Counted from the first letter of the stretch, positions 12,473 through 23,342 are shown. The stretch is 64,000 bases of DNA from Catonia carolina (GCA_035578175.1 JAQMRL010000002.1:96574748-96638747), one strand, 5' to 3'. A program made the numbers and translations. The notes: generated by a model not told the origin, from the sequence alone.

Positions 12473-13263
12473 CTGCAACAACAATAAAAATATATTCTAT
12501 TAAAATTTTTAAACAATTTTATAACGCCTTTAGAATTCTGTGTAAGCCATAAAATTACAGTAGGGCCTACAATATTTTTACTTTCAAAGCATCTACGGTT
12601 ACACCGGATACGGATTCGCATAAAAATTTGGTCGTATGAACAAGCCGAATTCGTAAGTGAACAAGGCTGTTTATTGTGTATGTGTGGTCACATTGATTAC
12701 GACGAGAACGTGCGAACTGAGCAAATTCGCACGACCGTTTTCATCCGATCAAACTACTTTGTTTTTTGTCAGATAGTCGTACAAAAATACTGTCTGTGTA
12801 TAGGTGAAAACGGTTAAGTCAAGTATTTTAAGGTATTGTAAATTATTATTTAAAACAACAGCCTACATAAAAGTAAATAACAAACTATCACAATCGATCG
12901 CAATGGAAATTGAAAAACTTATTACTTTAATACATGAAAGAAACGCCTTTTAGGATCAAAAGTCGAAAGACTGCCATAATAAAGATGTGAACAGAAAACT
13001 TTAGAATGAAGTAGCTTTCATTTCACTTATAGCCCATTCACTTTTCATACTGATATTAGAAAATAATAAATACTTTAATAAAGAAGAATCTAGTAAAATA
13101 ATTCACTATCCACATCCATGTCTTCAACTGATGAAAATTTCATTCCTAATGTAACCACATAGTGGTAAAAATTATTTCTTTCCAATTCGTATGACTGGTT
13201 TTCAATACGAATTCATATTCAGTGTAACCGTAGCCTAAAATACCATTTTTAATTAATATATAT
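12473..13263. other. Intron/upstream DNA of the receptor exon
   Basis: Apart from the polypyrimidine-rich acceptor side adjoining the exon on the minus strand, nothing is recognised. Confidence 0.5.
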
Positions 13264-13835
13264 TGTCGTCGACTTCCCTACCAACATTATCGCCTGCAGA
13301 CGGTCTCAGTACCTGCCTGCCGCGCGTCGCGCAGAGCCTTCAGTGCCTCCCCACAACTTTGAAGTGGATTTGCGAAGGGGGACTTAAGCGACAGCCCTGT
13401 CCCGTGAGAGTCATTATTTGCTCAACTCTCAACCGGAGAAGAACAAGTAAGAAGAGCTCCAGACAGAAGAAGACGAGCCCAGCCGAGACCGGACGCACCA
13501 TCCGTCGTCAACGCTACCGGTGGGGGAAGCTACGTTCCCGCACCGGTCAGCCTTCGCCGACCTAGAGAGAACCGCCTCGGCCGCGCTATCGGCAGACAGC
13601 ATACGCCGACATTGACACTGCGGGGCTCTGGGAGCCACCCCTGGCACGCTGCAGTGGGAATCTAACTGCCGCTGAGTGAAGGCTAGGCCTGAATTCGGTA
13701 GACGAGGCGTCACTCTTCGGGCTCCGCTTTTACCACGCCGGCTCGCCGCTTCCGACCGCCAACAACGGCCCTTTTCAGGGCCACCAATTTTCCAAGCAAG
13801 GTTTTGCCACGTGTCGTCGGCCCCGGTCGGCGACA
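13264..13835 (+). mobile_element. Solo LTR (572 bp), GC-rich
   Basis: Begins TGTCGTCGAC and ends GTCGGCGACA, i.e. TG...CA with 10-bp inverted ends differing at one position. It is flanked by ATAT on both sides (13260-13263 and 13836-13839), a 4-bp duplication as produced by many Ty3/gypsy integrases, though weak evidence in AT-rich DNA. It is clearly more GC-rich than the surrounding DNA and has sharp borders. No AATAAA is present inside. No internal retroviral region adjoins it, so it is best read as a solo LTR left by recombination. The open frames of 100 and 160 codons inside it are composition artefacts. Confidence 0.65.
13767..13782 (+). terminator. Histone-mRNA-type 3' stem-loop inside the LTR
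   Basis: GGCCCT-TTTC-AGGGCC is a 6-bp stem with a 4-nt loop that matches the metazoan replication-dependent histone mRNA consensus (GGYYYT TTYT/TTTC ARRRCC). It is preceded by CAACAAC and followed by ACCAA, as in histone genes; a purine-containing CAAGCAAGG lies 12 bases downstream where a histone downstream element would be. No histone reading frame ends upstream. In histone RNAs this element binds SLBP and directs U7-dependent cleavage without polyadenylation; use in an LTR is inference. Confidence 0.55.
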
Positions 13836-14155
13836 ATATAATTATTAACAATGTGTTCTTTAACGGAACAATAAATAGATTTGATAAGAAATAATTTAAC
13901 ATAAAATACAATCTAACACTATTAAAATATAATAGGGTAATGTATTCACTTTTCCTTATCCTAAACTCAAAGCAGTATCGTCAAAACATGGAAAACTAGA
14001 TAGGGTATTTACGATAAAAATTACCAACTAAAATTAGCCTATTTTTTGTGAAAAGTAACCATGAGCTAAACTAATCGTTGCACAAAATTTACTTTCTAAA
14101 TTCTTGTGTGTCTTACGGAGAGTAGATAATTATATAAAAAGTAATTTAAACATAA

Positions 14156-14215
14156 ATTTGGCAGAAGGTAGATCCATGTCACTTTTTCGTGATGTGGATC
14201 TACCTTTTACCAAAT
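14156..14215 (+). other. 60-nt near-perfect hairpin
   Basis: Two 27-nt arms (14156-14182 and 14189-14215) separated by the 6-nt loop TTTTTC. The arms pair at 23 Watson-Crick positions; in a plus-strand RNA three of the other four are G:U wobbles and one is C:A. On the minus strand those wobbles would be A:C mismatches. It may be a small-RNA precursor, or a short palindromic element. No flanking gene context settles this. Confidence 0.6.
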
Positions 14216-14769
14216 GTCTCATAAAATTGCCTCCCCATTCGTTTTACGAACTTTAACCACTTCTTTCGCTACTTAGACCTATAAGTGTGAGATATTATAA
14301 AATACTAAATAACTATTGTCATAATAAAATTAAAAGTAAAATAATTTAATATATCAATAAACAAAAAAGTATTTAAACATAAGCGTGTTAAAACTTTTTC
14401 ACTGGCTTAAGCTTTGGTTTGAAGCTAAGAATTTAGGTTATCTTTTGCAAGGGTTATGAGCAAAGCCTACTCTATTCTAATTTAACGACTGAGTGCCGAG
14501 TTAGCTCTGTACTGCTCTGAATAAAATTGACCTTTGTCCTGGAAATAATCACGTCCAGTTAGTAGTGGCTCGCATCTGCAGACCACATCATGCTATTTAA
14601 CGAAACTCTACGCGAGTAAATAATATCAACGTAGTGCTACGTACCCTTAAATGCTACATTTATTACGTTATCGTTTTAGTTATTGTAACAATTCAACTAA
14701 ATTTATTTAATTATCGCAATGAGATTTCGCCTCATTGTTGAATAAAATTTAATTTATTCTTAGATGTCA
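14216..14769. other. AT-rich spacer
   Basis: Nothing recognised. Confidence 0.5.
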
Positions 14770-15064
14770 CGACCATCTCTGACAATGTTTAAACACCACA
14801 TTCAAGAACGAGTACAATCTTTTCTTCAGTTAAAACAATACACTCCTCGAATGCAACAAATTTAGAGCCTAAATAAACAATCTTATTGCTAAGTTGTTGA
14901 TTTTGCTGTGGTATCAATTCTGCCTGTTATTGATATTGACACTGGTTCTAATGCATAAAAACTGTAAACCAAGCAGGCATCTTGACTGGAATAACAAAAG
15001 GTTCAGTTGGCTGTTGTTCGGCCTGTTCATTAATTTCACGACCAGATCGTAAAGACATTGCCAT
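14770..15064 (-). pseudogene. Possible LTR-retrotransposon gag N-terminal fragment
   Basis: A minus-strand ATG at 15064 opens MAMSLRSGREINEQAEQQPT, then a VKMPAWFTVF segment, broken by stops but continuing with Gln-rich text. The M(A/S)LRSG-R opening and a following PAW-hydrophobic plus Gln-rich stretch resemble the start of some Ty3/gypsy gag proteins. Weak evidence: no zinc knuckle, protease or LTR is seen adjoining, and it has no demonstrated link to the solo LTR at 13.3 kb. Confidence 0.3.
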
Positions 15065-15439
15065 TTCAAACAATAAGCTGTAGTTCTAAACCTTTTCTGA
15101 GTGCCAAATATGCAACTCTCACTTCCTATATATTTGTTACCATCCTATATTATACGTAAAAATAGTTTATGTAAGATACTATGTGATTAGTATTTTATAT
15201 AAAACATAAAAAGACTTATCTGTGTCAAATACCCAGTTCGTTAATTTAGTATTGAATGTACTTGATTAATATACAATAAAGATCAATATTGGCATTGAGC
15301 TTAATAAAACAATCAAATTTTAAAGTGTTCCAACATTAAGTAAAGTCAATTTTCTTCTTTTTTTAAAGAAAAAATTATAATGAAAAAATCCACATTGTTT
15401 AACAGTATAGGTTTTTATAAAACCAAACTTAAATTTATT

Positions 15440-15720
15440 TAACTGTCTTTAGACATTATTCTTCTTTGTCTTCTGCCTTTCAAGGATTAGGCATCTCTGC
15501 CTGTTCCGAACCTTTCAAATCTGCCAATCTCCTTCTTGGGCGTCCTCGTTTTTTCCTTTTCTCCGGGTTATAGCCCAGTGTCTGCTTAGGTATCCTATCT
15601 CCTCATTCTGTTTACATGCTCTAACCAATGGATTCTATTCTGAGATACCTTGTCGTTCATAGAAAAGATGTTGAGTTCTTTCTTTATCTTGGTATTCCTG
15701 TAAACATTACTGTAAACACA
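15440..15720 (-). pseudogene. LINE remnant, RT ORF C-terminal region
   Basis: The minus strand reads RNTKIKKELNIFSMNDKVSQ, then RIHWLEHVNRM, then RIPKQTLGYNPEKRKKRGRP and a short basic tail. This block order (R-N-E/K-I-ELNI, W-x-H-V-x-RM, IPKQ...Y.P.G.R..GRPR.RW) is the standard C terminus of RTE/CR1-like LINE ORFs. Two frames are needed and upstream RT is absent, so this is a 5'-truncated, dead copy. Confidence 0.75.
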
Positions 15721-16012
15721 AAATAACTGAAAGTAACACAAAAATCCTTTTAATAAAAATTTGAAATAAAATAACTTAAGAAAATGATATAAATATCGAA
15801 TCAACTGAACTGTTACAGTATGAGATATTCATGTACATCCAAAATTAAGTAGAGCCTCTTAAAAATCTGCCACTAAAATACTACTTTAGAGAGTATGTCT
15901 CATGGATCTTTTAGAAAAGTAGAAACCAACGAACGGAAAAAAATGCCAGTAATCGTTTACATTATGAAAGTTAACTGATAGACAATCATGGTAAAATACC
16001 TACAAGAAAGTT

Positions 16013-16236
16013 TTTTATCCCTAATGTGTGTTCGTTGCAATCTGTTTCAATTTAAGAACAATAAACAACCCCATGGTTTAATTAAATGAGGATATTAGTT
16101 ATATGGCGTGTAAATGAAATATTATTTTTCAGACTTAGGCCGACCATTCCTGAGAGAGTATAGTTACTTAAACCCCAATTATTAAAGTACACCGGTAATC
16201 ACTGTCTAGTACTCAAATCTGTATGAAATTAACTAT
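16013..16236 (-). repeat. SINE family A, 5'-truncated copy
   Basis: The minus strand matches the body and tail of family A, including TCAGGAATGGTCGGCCT (identical in the 23.6-kb copy), CATGGGGTTG, and the ATTAGGGAT-A-rich end. The tRNA-like head with A and B boxes is missing. Confidence 0.85.
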
Positions 16237-17394
16237 TTTCCTAAGATTTAATGGGATTTATTAAAATTTCATATCAGCAATTAAATTTTATCTTGTACTC
16301 TGACTTAAAAATTTCATTCGTTAACTGTTAATTGGAATAAATTACAGAGGTTTTCTTGAAGGTATTATAAATCTCTAAACACCAATTGCTCACCATGGTA
16401 CTTGATCAAGCTATCCAATTGTTAGATGTTTTTGTAAGAGTGGGAGTACAGTGGTCTAACCATCACCTTCATACTATTACAGATTGTTCAGGTAATACGG
16501 GTTCAGCCGGGAACGCAATATTACTTGTTTTTTTTTGTTGCTATTTTATCTTCGTTTTTGTTGTTAAATAGGTTCATTTTTTTACGATCCAGTTTGGAGG
16601 ACGCGCTGCTCACATTAGCGCACCAGATTAGACAGTTGCAGTATAAAACTAGGTTACCTAACTACTTAATCACGTTCTGAAAAACTTTAGTTTTAAGAGA
16701 CGTAGGTGTTTTTAGAATAGTGAGTGGGTCTCTATCTTAAAAGCACGTGAACTTAGAATCCTTTTCCCCCAACAGAAAACTAATTCTGTTAACCAGAAAT
16801 GGATTAGAAACGGTCAGTGATACAGAAAAGAAAGAAAATAGTGGTATTTGGTCGTTTAAAAGAGCAGTTACGATAATTTTATGGAAGTATGCATCCTGTT
16901 TCTAAGTTTTATGAAGCCACAAAAATGTACGAGCGACGTAAAGTTAATAAAATTTGATAAACGGAAGTGCATATTTTAATATAAATAGATTTGTAATAAA
17001 ATTTACGATACATCTTTTCCATAAATTAAAATAAAAATTTATATTATAATAATAAATACACTATGAACGAAATTGATAGCCGACAAGTTATCAAACATAT
17101 GATGTTTCCATTGCAAATATGTTCGTCTAAATGATCTACCCAACCATACATGAGGGGAGGAATTATTACTATGTTGTTTTTTGTAAATCGTTTATGTCGA
17201 ATCTTAAGTGGTATGAAACAAGCACACTACGTGATAAAAGTTTGTTCTCAAAGAGATAAAAAGATTATATTTCTGAAATTTAAAATATGTAGCTTACCTG
17301 TACTACCAGTCTATATAACAAAATTTAATTTGTAAAAATTTATAGTACGCATATAAATTGAAATTAAAAGAATAATTGACATTTCTATAATAAG
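16237..17394. other. AT-rich spacer
   Basis: No family-recognisable sequence. A 61-codon plus frame (16386-16571) lacks any motif. Confidence 0.45.
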
Positions 17395-17935
17395 AGCCGA
17401 GATTGAAGTTCTTTGTCTCTTTTTATTAAGCCCTCTCCGACCGGAGATAAGCAACCATGATGGCTGCTGTTTAGGTCAACAGCCGAATGGCTGTTTTGAA
17501 CCTCTAGTCGTTTTACCGAGTAAAAACGAGGAGTGAGGAGGTTTACTACGCGTTCCTCACTGAGTGGAAAAGTATGCTTATCAGCATGCCAGGCTTTCCA
17601 AAAAGCGCTCACTTACCACCCTACAATGACACCTTCATTTCATTCACCATAGTGTTTGCCTGTATAGTGAAATTCATTACTCTCAGAGTAAATAACTCTG
17701 ACTAGTGTCTTTTACAACTCTACCTCTTCTGTTTTTAAACAGTTCAGTCATATAATTAGCTGACAATATGATAAAAAACAGAACTATTTTTGTAGCCCTG
17801 GAACCAATAGATCGAGGGCAATTAATTTAACACTCCATCTGCCCGTTATGGGCAACGTAATGGCTATTCGGATTTAGACACCGCAGCTCAGAACAGCTCT
17901 GCTGAGGTACAAAGAAACCAGTCGCGAACATTCTT
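17395..17935 (+). repeat. Dispersed repeat REP-D, copy 1
   Basis: Matches the reverse complement of 33930-34340. Shared blocks: TTGAACCTC, GA(G/T)GAGG/GATGGTTTAC, TTATCAGCA(T/G)GCCAG, AATGACACCTTCA, AAATTCATTACTCTCAGAG, ATAACTCTGACTAGTG, TCATATAATT(A/G)GCTGA, ATTTAACACTCCA(T/C)CTGC. It has no ORF. It could be a SINE body, an LTR or a MITE; no terminal repeats were resolved. Confidence 0.7.
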
Positions 17936-17944
17936 CAACCAAGA

Positions 17945-18290
17945 AGTTATTCTTCATCCCACATCTCTCTTTCCCTGAATCTTCCCTTGTATTTTCAAGA
18001 AAACCATTTTATATCTCGGTCCACACATAATTGCATTTTCAGATATTCCATTTTCCTTTTTTGGATGGTGTACACAAGCTCCTTTTCTGTTCCCATTTTC
18101 CGCAAGACTGTCTTGTTGGGTACTGTATCCATCCAGGGTATTTTTAGCATGCACCTGTTCGACCAATGCTCAAACCCATCTATTTTCCTGGTATTCATCT
18201 ACTTTAACGTCCAAGCTTCCACGCCGTACAATACTGTTGAGAAGATGTAACATCGAACCATTCTGAATCTCAGGTCAAGGGTTAAGGATC
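17945..18290 (-). pseudogene. LINE remnant, RT ORF C-terminal region
   Basis: The minus strand reads FRMVRCYIFSTVLYGVEAWT (the conserved RLVxCYVFSxLLYGxExWT block), then WSNRCMLKIPWMDTVPNKTV, LRKMGTEKELVYTIQKRKME and GKIQGKRDVG. One or two frame changes and no upstream catalytic RT indicate a truncated dead copy. The remnant at 32.1 kb belongs to the same subfamily by the same block order. Confidence 0.85.
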
Positions 18291-18388
18291 TATTAAAAGG
18301 TTTTTTATTTTAACAAACGCAGAACGAGCCATCTATTTATCACCCTACTGTTTATTCATGTTAGTTATATCGTTAATTAGGCTATATT

Positions 18389-18417
18389 CTATCAGAATAA
18401 CATCCATTCAAAACCAT
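18389..18417 (+). repeat. 29-bp direct repeat, copy 1
   Basis: Identical to 20058-20086; both are followed, after one mismatch, by GTA. Origin unknown: a duplicated segment boundary or two fragments of one dispersed repeat. Confidence 0.7.
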
Positions 18418-19639
18418 TGTACGAGATGTTATATTTTTGGAAAAGATAATTTGTTATTACATTATTTTCTCGTACATCAGAGCGGGAAAAGATTAATGTT
18501 ATTGACCGAATGAAAAAGTGATTTAATATTAAATGGTAAGCTACTATTGTTTTGAAGATAATTTAATTAGGTTTACCGATTATTTTTTCTACTATCAATT
18601 AACATTCTTTATAAACTTATTTTTACGACTGTGCAGCTCTGCACTACCAACAAATATTTTTACAGATAATTTTATATTCAAAAAAATAAGTTAAATATCT
18701 GGATTCACGTTTGGATTGAATACTTATGTAGTAAACTTATCAACAAAACGAAACAACTTGGGCTGAAGTTACGTCAATTGTTCTATCACTTAGGCAGTAC
18801 GTCTCAAATTTATCTTGAAAATACAGTTCTCTGATACAAAGTAACACTCAACCTAGTTCGGGCGTACGGGTATTTCCCGTACAAATTCAAAACTAGCTAT
18901 CGAATCTAGTTCATAAAATAAAGAAATACTAAAAATTACTTAAAAATACTTAAATACTTAAAATTTTTTAGGAAAAGTCCTGGATACGCAGAAGAAAGTA
19001 ACTGAACAAAAAATAATTTTGATATACAAATGTGGCCATTTTGGCTTATTCTTAATAAGAAAACAAAATTTATGTTAGTTTCATATGAACAGTTTTTTAT
19101 TTTAAATTAAATATATTTTACCAACGTTGAATAAAGTTAGCATGTGTTTCTTATGTAATTATTTTAAATAATTTTATTAGGAAGAAGAATATGTGAGTAA
19201 GAAGTTTCTAAATAAGTTGACTACATATAACTTTTTAATACAAGGTATATTGACTAACATATTCATATGAACAAGTGTATTCAATTTAAATACAAAAACA
19301 GAGAATAATACTGTGTAGAAACAAACTGAAAAGGGAGTTAACTAGGTAGACATTACTTGAAAGGAAGTTGAAACGGAAAACATCTTAATAAACAGAATAC
19401 CGGGAAAGTATTTTGCATACTAAAACCATAAATCTTTTGCTACTTTGCAATCTCTAACTATGCAGTTCCTGTTCGGGCACCTAGTTTCCACAGACCCGAG
19501 CAATGTAATTCTTTTTATTTTTAAAATCAATATTTTATTTTACAATAAAAACATCCGGAAAAAAAATTTTTTTCCTAATTTAATAGGAAAATATTTTCTT
19601 AACAATTGTAAATATTGTTTAGAAAAGTTGTATAAGAGG

Positions 19640-19735
19640 TTAACAGTAAACCGGCCGCCGCTATGACGTGATAAACTACAAAGTGGAATGTCCAAGGTTC
19701 GATTGCATGCACTACACCATATTCAATTCGTTTCT
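19640..19735 (+). repeat. Possible degenerate tRNA-like SINE head
   Basis: Contains CCGGCCGCCGCTATGACGTG and, about 40 bases on, AAGGTTCGATTGCATGC, which resembles a B box. No matching body was identified. Could be chance. Confidence 0.25.
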
Positions 19736-20057
19736 TTTAGACTAATTTATTTTGTCAGTTTAATTTTTGACTTGAATTTTTTTGTCCTAATTTTTATTAC
19801 GGTACGATATACTGATCAATGATATTTAGCGGGCGGTTGGGAATTTAACTTAACGGAGACGAGGCACACAGTGGTAAACATTTTTCGTTTATCACTATAG
19901 GTGTTGGCCGTTATTAATTTTACTTTAGACATAGCACAGTTGGGAAGTTCCTTGTAGCTTGGTCACGGATGAACTAGTAGAAAATTTCATGTAATTTTAT
20001 TTTAAAGTTTTAAAATATAATTTTTTCCCTGTAAACTTCTTATGCATTTGCAATTAC

Positions 20058-20086
20058 CTATCAGAATAACATCCATTCAAAACCAT
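20058..20086 (+). repeat. 29-bp direct repeat, copy 2
   Basis: Exact match to 18389-18417. Confidence 0.7.
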
Positions 20087-20892
20087 AGTAGCTCGACCTT
20101 CATGCTATTAATCAAAACAAAAGAATACTTAAAAAAATTTTTATAATTACCCTAAACGTGTTTTGGTCTCTACAAAACTAACTTCAGAGCAAAAAACATA
20201 CATTAAAACATAACTACATTAAACGTAGGCTTATACCGATGCTTATCTCAATGGTTTCCAAAATATATTTATCATTACCTTTCTGGTTTTTTATGTTATA
20301 ATTCAGTCAAGACAAATGCACAAGTAAATACAGTAGAAACTGTTGTCAACATTGCATATATTTATAACTTAGATTAGGAGTTTAATGTGATTTGCAAGTT
20401 TCAATCAAATTTATGGTTGTACATACATTCAATATTTTGCAATAGTTTATAACTTACTGTATTTACATTTAGGCCTAAATTTATTTTGACAGAATTATAC
20501 TGTAGAAAAAAAAATTAAAATTACAGTTATTTCTCGCAAATCATTGAAAAGATCATTGGTATGGCATAGTGTAATGTTGTTTATTTCTCTCTTTAAAATG
20601 GTCTCGTAAAGGCCGAACCGCGTTAGGGTGAATAACATAAAATCATTGGTGAAAGTGCCAGAAGTTTTTTATTTCGAGATTAACATACAGTATTTTTGTT
20701 TTTAAAATAATATTTAGTAGATTTATATAAATTTCTGAACGAATTAGGTAATTTTGACTAATTATTTTAGCTTCTTTACGATCTGTAGGTGCAAACAAAT
20801 TACTGATCTATTTCAAAATTTCGTGCAAATTAGTCAGTGTTGCACGTATTTTCATGATTACACAACAAAACGTAAATAATATGTTTACTTCT

Positions 20893-21690
20893 TTTTATTT
20901 CCTCTTGCTCTGTCTGAAAATAAAAGGAAGGGAAATGCTATTGGTTTGATGTTTATTTTTAAAAATCTCGTTTTCACCGAAGATACACGTTTTCAGCCTC
21001 CCTGACTCCCAAAAAGAATGTTTTCAGTTATTGGTGTGTGCGTGTGTGTTTCCATGCGGCAAAATATCTTGTGAACGGATTAGCGTGCAAAGTTTAAACT
21101 TTGAACTTAAATTAGGCACCAAAGGGGAACCCGGCACGAATATTTTAATCAAAAACCGGTCAACGGAAAGTAATTCATTGGCGCAATTTTTCACGTTTTT
21201 GCGGTTTTTCTAAAACAAACGGCTCCTACAATTTTCTTTAAATCACCTCATTTTTTAAATTTTTTAACCTTTCCTCTGGAAGATAGGGTAAGCGCCATTT
21301 TTGCTGAAATTCTTTGAGGCTGTATTCTTGTATTATAAAATTTTATTCCTTCAGGATTGTGGCTCTAATATCTATTATAAGGAAAAAGTGTACATAATAA
21401 AAGTTATCGAAAATTTATTATTTACCTATATAATTAATTTGCCTACAATTTTATTTTAAAATTTGTTTACAGAGCCTAGTTAGCGTCATTTAGTGATTTT
21501 CCTTCCGTATTTTGAAGGCCTACAGTGGTATATTTTTATATAGCGTCATTCACTCATGATTAAAATTAGGTTATTTTTTCATTGTACGTGGTACACTCGT
21601 AATAGGTTACATTGCTCATTATTTATATTGGCAAATGAAAGTCTTGTGAGTGTTTCACACCAGATTTTTAAGAAACATTTCCGAATTTTT
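20893..21690 (+). repeat. Dispersed repeat FB-A, copy 2
   Basis: Shares with the inverted copy at 22130-23095 the ordered blocks CGTTTTCACCG, ACACGTTTTCAG, AAAACCGGTCAACGGAAGTA-like sequence, AGATAGGGTA(A/G)GCGCCAT, GCTGAAATTCT, ACAGAGCCTAGTT(T)AGCG, GTCATTCACTCATGATTAAA and GAGTGTTTCACACCAGATTT. Together with copy 3 it forms an inverted repeat with ~440 bp between the arms. No protein-coding content. Confidence 0.8.
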
Positions 21691-22129
21691 CGTTTTATAA
21701 GAAAATTATAATGAAGAAAGCTATATGACAATATTTTAGGCGTGAAGTTGTGGCTTAAATTTAATGTTAGTTGAACTGAAGTTAGTTCAAAGTGATTTTA
21801 TACGAATTTGCATAATGAAGAGAACATCTAAAAGATAAATCAATATAATGTGGTTACAGTTCCGAGAAACACAGGCAGTTCTGAAAAGGAAGTCACTTAG
21901 TGTTTGGATCTTACGTTGTAACTTACTATCACACCTAAATGCTTTATCAAAGAATGAAACATCAAAGCATTAAAAACCTGTAGAATTATCAATGAATCTC
22001 CCTCTGCTGAAAAAATTCATATATTAAACTTTACGGATTCGGCACTGTCAATTTACAAAAACACATACCAATCATTCTCCACGCTTGTCATCGTTATTCA
22101 TACATTATATGATTCCAGAATGACAAAAA

Positions 22130-23095
22130 TATGAGAAGAAAACAGCATAAAAAATCTGGTGTGAAACACTCACACAACTTTCTCTTGCCAATGCAAATAA
22201 TTAACAATAAACCTAACATTAGTATTAAAACATTAGAAATAAACAAATACTAACCTCAAAAACATAACCTTATTTTAATCATGAGTGAATGACGCAAAAT
22301 GACAATCGAACTCAGTTTGGCTTAAAAATACGGAAAATCACGCTTTCACGCTAAACTAGGCTCTGTAGAGAAAAATGCTCTAAACAAAAGTTGTAGATCT
22401 TTTAATTTTCTATAAATTTAATTGTATACACTTTTGTCGTAAAATGCATACTAAGACCGAAATGTTAAAAAAATCGATTTTTCTCACGTTTTCGTGAGAA
22501 GAAAAACAGAAAATCGCAAATTACCGCTAAACTAAGCGTTATACAAAAAAATGTTTGAAACAGAAGTTGTAGGTTTTTAAATTCTCTATAACTTTTATTA
22601 TATAAGTTTTTGCGCTAAAATTTATATTAAAGCCGTAATCTTAAAAAAACAACGTTTTTACGTGAAAACAGCCTCACCGAGAATTTCAGCAAACATGGCG
22701 CCTACCCTATCTTGTAGAGAATAAAAAATTGAGTAAAATAGGCGATTTTAAAAAAAATCGTAGGACCAGTTTTTGAGAAAATCGCAAAAAACTGAAAAAT
22801 TATACGAATAAACTACTACTTCCGGTTGACCGATTTTGATGAAAATGTTCGTGTCGCGTCCGGTAGTGGAATGTAACTTAAGTTTTAAGTTTCAAGTTCG
22901 TACGAAGTTCCGTTCTTGAGATATTCTGTTCACACACAGACACACAGACACACACACAGACCAATCGCTAAAAACATGTTTTTTGGGTTCAGGGGGTCTG
23001 AAAACGTATAGATCCGGTGAAAACTCGATTTCGAAAAATCGACATGAAAACAATACTTTCCTTCCTATATATTCATATAGGCAAGAGAAAGTAAA
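22130..23095 (-). repeat. Dispersed repeat FB-A, copy 3 (best preserved)
   Basis: Internally bounded by a perfect 13-bp inverted repeat: ACTTTCTCTTGCC at 22177-22189 and its reverse complement at 23080-23092. A family-conserved tail, GTGTGAGTGTTTCACACCAG on the minus strand, lies just outside and forms a small hairpin. The interior holds two related ~170-bp subunits (each with ...CGG...ACAACTT(C/T)TGTTT...GC(A)TTTTT...TAGTTTAGCG) and a TG/CA dinucleotide tract around 22933-22962. No ORF, so if mobile it is non-autonomous. Confidence 0.8.
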
Positions 23096-23224
23096 AAGGG
23101 TAATATTTTAGTCACAAGTACAGGAAACATAACTTATGGACTTGAAGTTCGTATCCGTATGCTAGTATTTGAGCTAAGGCAAAAGTTTGAATTTCTGTTG
23201 TAAACTCAAAAACAGCTGATTTTT

Positions 23225-23335
23225 TACCGCCTCCTTGGCACAGTGGTTAGCAAGTTACGCTACAGAGCAATAGTTCCCAGGTTTTATTAACGGCTAGGGT
23301 TCGGAAAATTATGACTTGCTCAAACTCAACGTTCC
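23225..23335 (+). repeat. SINE family C, head fragment
   Basis: CCTTGGCACAGTGGTTAGCA resembles the family C A-box region (GTAGTGGTTAGCGTGC at 52 kb), followed by GGCTAGGGTTCGGAAAATTA from the body junction. Tail absent; the next SINE follows within 10 bp. Confidence 0.5.
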
Positions 23336-23342
23336 TAAGTTG

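Larger units (their letters stand above)
18291..20892. other. AT-rich spacer with a 29-bp direct repeat
   Basis: A 29-bp exact repeat starting CTATCAGAATAACATCCATT occurs at 18389-18417 and 20058-20086, 1.67 kb apart. A possible tRNA-like head lies at 19640-19735. Otherwise nothing is recognised. Confidence 0.5.

Noticed and set aside
13266..13782. A histone gene ending at the stem-loop
   Set aside because: None of the conserved C termini of H1, H2A, H2B, H3 or H4 is found upstream in any frame.
13429..13911. 160-codon minus and 100-codon plus frames in the GC-rich block
   Set aside because: They lie inside the solo LTR, where high GC removes stop codons; no protein family is visible.
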